Position numbers and translations under genes: made by a program. The notes under the pieces were generated by a model. It was not told the origin of the DNA. It was given only the letters and a program-made list of their open reading frames with translations, and ran no database searches. A stretch of DNA of 19,618 nucleotides from Geobacteraceae bacterium (lineage in GTDB: Bacteria > Desulfobacterota > Desulfuromonadia > Desulfuromonadales > Geopsychrobacteraceae), in assembly GCA_027064785.1 (NCBI GenBank), contig JAMOPE010000067.1, positions 1 to 19,618 on the forward strand. The letters run 5' to 3'. The stretch's first letter is position 1, and each line of letters starts with the position of its first letter. Positions 16,225 to 19,618 of this stretch are shown one piece after another.

Positions 16225-16968
16225 ATGAGTATTGACCCGACAGGTTTAACCAATGTAACTGCAGGTTTTTGTCCAACAAGAGTGACGCATCAGTCCCCGA
16301 TAGAAGGACGTTCCACTTTTGACACTGAACTTGGTAGTGCTGTTAACTCACTGAAAAACAACGATAAATCTGTTGTTGCTGTGATTGAGCAAGTGAAGCT
16401 ATCACAAGTGAAGATGCTGCAGGGACTCTTTTCGGTTGAATCGGAAGATGAGGGTGACAGCTTTTTGGCAGGCATGGAGAGTCTTGTCACTCTCCAGAGG
16501 TTATCATTGCAGGAAAGTCAAATTACTGACAAGTATGCTTCTCAGCAACGCTACACGCTTTGTGACAGGGATGAAAAAACGGGGAGTAATATGAACAGTT
16601 TGATTGATCGTGTTGCAGAAAAAGTCAGTCTGGCTCCGGAGTTGATTCATTCTATTGTTTCAGCTGAAAGTGCGTATAATCCGACCGCCGTTTCTCAAGC
16701 AGGAGCGCAGGGTTTGATGCAATTGATGCCGGAAACTGCGGCAGAATTAGGGGTGAAAGACAGTTTTGATCCGGCAGAGAATCTGATGGCAGGCAGCAAA
16801 TATCTAAAACAGCTTCTCGATAAATATGATGGTGATCTCGACCATGCTCTGGCTGCTTATAACTGGGGACAGGGGAATGTTGATCGCCACGGTTTAGAAA
16901 ATATGCCACAGGAAACCTGTGACTATCTGGTGAAGGTCAAAGCTCTGTTTAGAGCGCAATCTTCCTGA
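16225..16968 (+). CDS. Lytic transglycosylase (SLT domain) without a signal peptide
   Basis: A 247-residue protein whose C-terminal half (about 125-240) is a soluble lytic transglycosylase domain. Catalytic E148 sits in VSAESAYNPTAVS, followed by GAQGLMQLMPETAAELGV (160-177) and LAAYNWGQGNVDRHG (209-223; the usual AAYNAGPG is changed to AAYNWGQG). Such enzymes cleave peptidoglycan glycan strands to 1,6-anhydromuropeptides. The N-terminal 120 residues are polar, unrecognised, and contain no hydrophobic export signal; no downstream in-frame start would supply one. This is reminiscent of transglycosylases exported through flagellar or other specialised machines (inference). A sigma-54-like promoter lies upstream, and a GAGG site at 16216-16219 precedes the ATG. 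It ends four bases before the convergent COG3014-like lipoprotein gene. Confidence 0.85.
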   Translation: MSIDPTGLTNVTAGFCPTRVTHQSPIEGRSTFDTELGSAVNSLKNNDKSVVAVIEQVKLSQVKMLQGLFSVESEDEGDSFLAGMESLVTLQRLSLQESQITDKYASQQRYTLCDRDEKTGSNMNSLIDRVAEKVSLAPELIHSIVSAESAYNPTAVSQAGAQGLMQLMPETAAELGVKDSFDPAENLMAGSKYLKQLLDKYDGDLDHALAAYNWGQGNVDRHGLENMPQETCDYLVKVKALFRAQSS

Positions 16969-16972
16969 TTCT

Positions 16973-18616
16973 TTACTCCTCCTCGTCTGATGTCGGTAAC
17001 AGTGGAGCTTCTTTTATTATCAATTGATCTTGAGATGCCTTATGCTGAAGCTGTGCCTTTCCCTCGGGTGTGCGGTTCTGATCGTTCTCGATGTCATCAC
17101 GATTAAGAGCTTGTTCCTGCCCCAATTTTTTTTCTGCCGATGAAATGATTCTATCCTGATCGAGGTCGCCATTTTCAGGGAGAGCAATCGCTTCTTCTTT
17201 CTTCTGCAAGACCCGCAGATGAAAAACACTGAGAGCAGTATCCTTAGAGATTGTTAGCTGGAGTGGCTTCCGTAGTTTCTCTTGCTTTACACCGTTTGAC
17301 CGAAGCAATTGCAGGGTATGGGTTCCTGGGGCAAGTTTAAGTGGGATAATTTCAAAACGTGCCGGAAGATTATGCCAGTAGCGAATATCTGCTTCCGGGC
17401 TGGTTGCAGCAGAAAGTGCTTTGAAAAGAAGTCCGCCGGCGAACAGGATGAGGTCGGTATCCGAATGTCCCGTACCTACCGCTCCTGTCGCAATAAGGAC
17501 ATCGCCCCCGGTATTGGTAGCACTTTTAAATGAGGCCTGGTTGCCGAGGACATTATCCATTTCCCGTCCTCCACGTGTCGTCGCCTGATAATTAATATCT
17601 CCGAAACCGGAAAAAGCATTATAGTTGACGGTGTCGACAGTGATGGAGTCGTGGATATCCGGATCCAGTTCACCCGGACTAATCATACGAATTTCTCCGT
17701 ATTGACCTGAGCGGACGGCTCGAGGGGAATTCCCCTGCCAGATAATGACCAGAGTGTTGTAGCCGAGAGGATTTATACTTGCTGTCGATTTCTCTGCCCA
17801 TAGCGCAACATCATGAGCGGTGTCGGCGGGGACCTCATTTTTTTTCAACCACATTTCGATATTTTCTGCCGGGGCAAGGGCACAAAGTTGAGCGAGTCGT
17901 GGTGGCGGAGGGGAATCAAGAGCATGCTGCTTTTTTAACGCGGTATATTTTTCTACAAGCTTGAGGGCATCCAACTGCGATGTTTCAGAGCCTGAGGTTG
18001 CGGAAGTGAATGCCGCTGCCAGCATCTGGTCGCGCATTTCCGGCTCCCCCCGCAGATCGTAACATTTTGCGGCAAGGAGTTGTAAAAGACCAAAGTCCGA
18101 TTTGAAGTCATTTCCTCCTGTATCCGAATCGGCCAATAGCCCGGTTTTGAGTGCAGCAAGGGCATTGTCGGGGTTGTTTTGTTCCAGAAAAGAGAGAGCG
18201 AGAAGAAAATAAAGGCTGGCCCGTTCATACGGCTCCCCTTTGAAGACTTTATCGGCCTCTTTGCCCCATAGACTGGCTGCTTTTTGCTCTGAATTTACAT
18301 CGAAAAACCCCTCAATCGAATGATGAACGTCCAAAAGAGTTTGGTGGGCTTCTTCTCTTTTCCCATCTAAAAGATAGGCACTGGCAAGCTCATATTGATA
18401 GAGGGGCTGATCTATACTCTGTTTCTCACTCAGGGGGATAAGGTGCTGTTGTGCTTCTGAGTAATTTCCCAGTTGAAAGCTTTTCCTTGCTAATTGTGCT
18501 TCTACCGCCATTTGCTCCCGTTCTGCGGGACTGATCTTTATGGCAGAAGGAGCCGCCAGACACCCTGATAACAGGAGAATGGCGCAAAAAATAAAGAAAA
18601 AGCGTGGACTGTTCAT
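16973..18616 (-). CDS. COG3014-like outer-membrane lipoprotein with TPR-like repeats
   Basis: A 547-residue predicted lipoprotein of unknown exact function. The N-terminal signal ends in a lipobox LLSGC with acylated C19, followed by L20-A21, which does not signal inner-membrane retention. Residues about 38-235 are TPR-like helices (for example FQLGNYSEAQQHL, then ASLYFLLALSFLEQNNPDNALAAL split across the array). The middle (about 275-440) contains a Gly-rich hydrophobic stretch (VLIATGAVGTG; LILFAGGLLFKAL) and the segment ADIRYWHNLPARFEIIPL, as I recall for COG3014 proteins. The acidic C-terminus carries an EF-hand-like loop at D484-E495. It is the last gene of an operon with a YcfL-like and an LpoB-like gene, 13 bases after the former, so a role in controlling cell-wall synthesis is likely but unproven. 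Confidence 0.75.
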   Translation of the reverse strand: MNSPRFFFIFCAILLLSGCLAAPSAIKISPAEREQMAVEAQLARKSFQLGNYSEAQQHLIPLSEKQSIDQPLYQYELASAYLLDGKREEAHQTLLDVHHSIEGFFDVNSEQKAASLWGKEADKVFKGEPYERASLYFLLALSFLEQNNPDNALAALKTGLLADSDTGGNDFKSDFGLLQLLAAKCYDLRGEPEMRDQMLAAAFTSATSGSETSQLDALKLVEKYTALKKQHALDSPPPPRLAQLCALAPAENIEMWLKKNEVPADTAHDVALWAEKSTASINPLGYNTLVIIWQGNSPRAVRSGQYGEIRMISPGELDPDIHDSITVDTVNYNAFSGFGDINYQATTRGGREMDNVLGNQASFKSATNTGGDVLIATGAVGTGHSDTDLILFAGGLLFKALSAATSPEADIRYWHNLPARFEIIPLKLAPGTHTLQLLRSNGVKQEKLRKPLQLTISKDTALSVFHLRVLQKKEEAIALPENGDLDQDRIISSAEKKLGQEQALNRDDIENDQNRTPEGKAQLQHKASQDQLIIKEAPLLPTSDEEE

Positions 18617-18629
18617 CAGTTATCCGTGG

Positions 18630-19094
18630 TTAATTTTCAGAGAAAATAACCTGGTAGCCCCCGGCACCTTTAACCGGTGCGACAAAAACGAGATCCGAAG
18701 TTTCCCCTCTTTGCATTGGAACCGGCTGCTTGTTTGTCCGATAGAGCGGTGCTGAGCGGACATCTGTGCCGGCAACCGGATCACGATAAAAGACTGCCTG
18801 GGCATAGAGGGTAAAGTCAGGTCCACGTAAGTCCCACCAGTGCTCACCACCTTTGTTTCTGACTCCGACGCGGACAATAGGGTATCCTGCCGGGTTTACG
18901 GAAAGCTCTTCATAAAGGACTTCCAGATAGTCCCGGACCGATTGCGTTCCTAACAGGGTGTAGCGGTTGGGACGAACAACGACAACGCTTGATTCTTCAG
19001 CGAGATCTTTTTTCTCGACCGGGTTTGCACTTTTCATGGAAGCACATCCCGCCAAAAGTGACAGACACACCATACTGACAATTATTTTTTTCAT
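18630..19094 (-). CDS. YcfL-like (DUF1425) lipoprotein
   Basis: A 154-residue predicted lipoprotein with signal and lipobox LLAGC (acylated C17, then A18-S19, so outer-membrane sorting is expected). The rest is a compact beta-rich domain with features of the DUF1425/YcfL family: a YPIVRVGVRNKG segment followed by an aromatic DFTLYAQAVFYRDP strand and a terminal VKGAGGYQVIFSEN strand. In E. coli ycfL sits next to lpoB, the activator of penicillin-binding protein 1B, and the same pairing is seen here. A GGGAG site about 8 bases upstream supports the ATG at 19094. It starts 13 bases after the LpoB-like stop. Function is unknown; the family assignment is by recognition of pattern and context. Confidence 0.75.
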   Translation of the reverse strand: MKKIIVSMVCLSLLAGCASMKSANPVEKKDLAEESSVVVVRPNRYTLLGTQSVRDYLEVLYEELSVNPAGYPIVRVGVRNKGGEHWWDLRGPDFTLYAQAVFYRDPVAGTDVRSAPLYRTNKQPVPMQRGETSDLVFVAPVKGAGGYQVIFSEN

Positions 19095-19107
19095 ATTTTC
19101 TCTCCCG

Positions 19108-19618
19108 CTATTGATAAACTGTACCGATTGTACTCGATTTTTTTACTTCGTAGCCGTCTTCCCAGAGAACCTCATTTGAGACAGGATTAACCAGCTGCAT
19201 TGTCATCAAAAGATAGTCTGATTGTTTGCGACCATTGCTTTTTGAGAGCCCGCTGATTTCGCCGGAGAGGATATAGTCAGAATTCTCGGTTCCATCGGTA
19301 ATTTTTTTCTCAAGAGTGACCATTTTTTCCCACACAGCAACATTTTCATTGCTTCTGACCAGCATCACATTGAGTCGTTTTGTCACATTGGGGATTTTCC
19401 TCAGCTCCGCTGAAAGTTGCAGCTGGTTGAACAGGGAAGGATAACGGCGGTGCCAGTCGCCGTTGACGATATTCAGCTGATTGCCAGAATTGTTACTGCC
19501 GACACCGGCAGGGCTATCCTCATAAAGATCAAGGCTTTCGCCATTTTTAATTCGCTCATCCATCAGGTTGATATAGGAGGGAAGGTTAACAATTCCTTCC
19601 TGTTTCATGCTGTCCGCA
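19108..19618 (-). CDS. LpoB-like penicillin-binding-protein activator (5' end outside window)
   Basis: The frame is open to the right edge of the window, so the N-terminus (including any lipoprotein signal) is missing; about 170 residues are visible. An ATG at 19608 lies inside the frame but is not convincing as a start, because codons upstream continue the frame and no export signal follows it. The C-terminal half fits the LpoB/COG3417 fold: DYILSGEISGLSK, then SDYLLMTMQLVNPVSNEVLW, then a YEVKKSSTIGTVYQ end. LpoB proteins are outer-membrane lipoproteins that reach through the peptidoglycan to stimulate a bifunctional penicillin-binding protein. The N-proximal visible part diverges from what I recall of LpoB. 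Operon position next to YcfL and COG3014 genes supports the call. Confidence 0.7.
   Translation of the reverse strand, partial: ADSMKQEGIVNLPSYINLMDERIKNGESLDLYEDSPAGVGSNNSGNQLNIVNGDWHRRYPSLFNQLQLSAELRKIPNVTKRLNVMLVRSNENVAVWEKMVTLEKKITDGTENSDYILSGEISGLSKSNGRKQSDYLLMTMQLVNPVSNEVLWEDGYEVKKSSTIGTVYQ

Noticed and set aside
16591..16968. Internal start (ATG at 16591 with GGGAG upstream) giving a transglycosylase domain alone
   Set aside because: The upstream coding part has normal codon pattern and its own ribosome site close to the sigma-54 promoter; an internal product is possible but not supported.

Overview
The window looks like chromosomal DNA from a desulfuromonadal/geobacterial deltaproteobacterium (Desulfobacterota) or a close relative. 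This is inferred from gene content and order (gatCAB, then mtnA, then glnE), from receiver proteins fused to SARP/BTAD, PATAN and J domains, and from a candidate sigma-54 promoter. No rRNA or tRNA gene is visible to confirm it. Coding density is very high: nearly all genes are 0-20 bases apart, no gene-free stretch exceeds about 180 bases, and I saw no CRISPR array, insertion sequence or prophage.

Left part (1-4772, + strand): the C-terminal end of a PcrA/UvrD helicase; a 1004-residue response regulator in which a receiver domain sits where MalT-like regulators carry their ATPase, followed by helical repeats and a SARP/BTAD DNA-binding end; and an Mrp/Nbp35-type iron-sulfur carrier ATPase. 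Middle (4891-14444, + strand): gatC, gatA and gatB (transamidosome amidotransferase), mtnA (methionine salvage), glnE (control of glutamine synthetase) and a receiver-PATAN-J-domain-TPR protein. Two copies of a GC-rich palindromic repeat interrupt this run, one before gatC and one between gatA and gatB. The second copy is bounded by a perfect 10-base direct repeat, as if it had inserted there.

Right part (14428-19618) is rich in cell-envelope genes. On the minus strand, ttcA (tRNA 2-thiocytidine synthesis) overlaps a membrane-anchored Bax-like glucosaminidase whose C-terminus is a run of nine identical four-residue repeats encoded by a 12-base tandem repeat. Divergent from ttcA is a lytic transglycosylase with no signal peptide, preceded by a good sigma-54 promoter match. 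Facing it on the minus strand is a three-gene operon encoding an LpoB-like protein (5' end cut by the window edge), a YcfL/DUF1425 lipoprotein and a COG3014 lipoprotein, a set expected to act on peptidoglycan synthesis at the outer membrane.

The best candidates for something less described are the ATPase-less MalT-like receiver regulator with a Lys-to-Gln change in its receiver, the sigma-54/signal-less transglycosylase unit, the LpoB-YcfL-COG3014 lipoprotein set with an EF-hand-like loop, and the repeat element with flanking direct repeats. Nothing in the window is unambiguously a new defence or mobile system.
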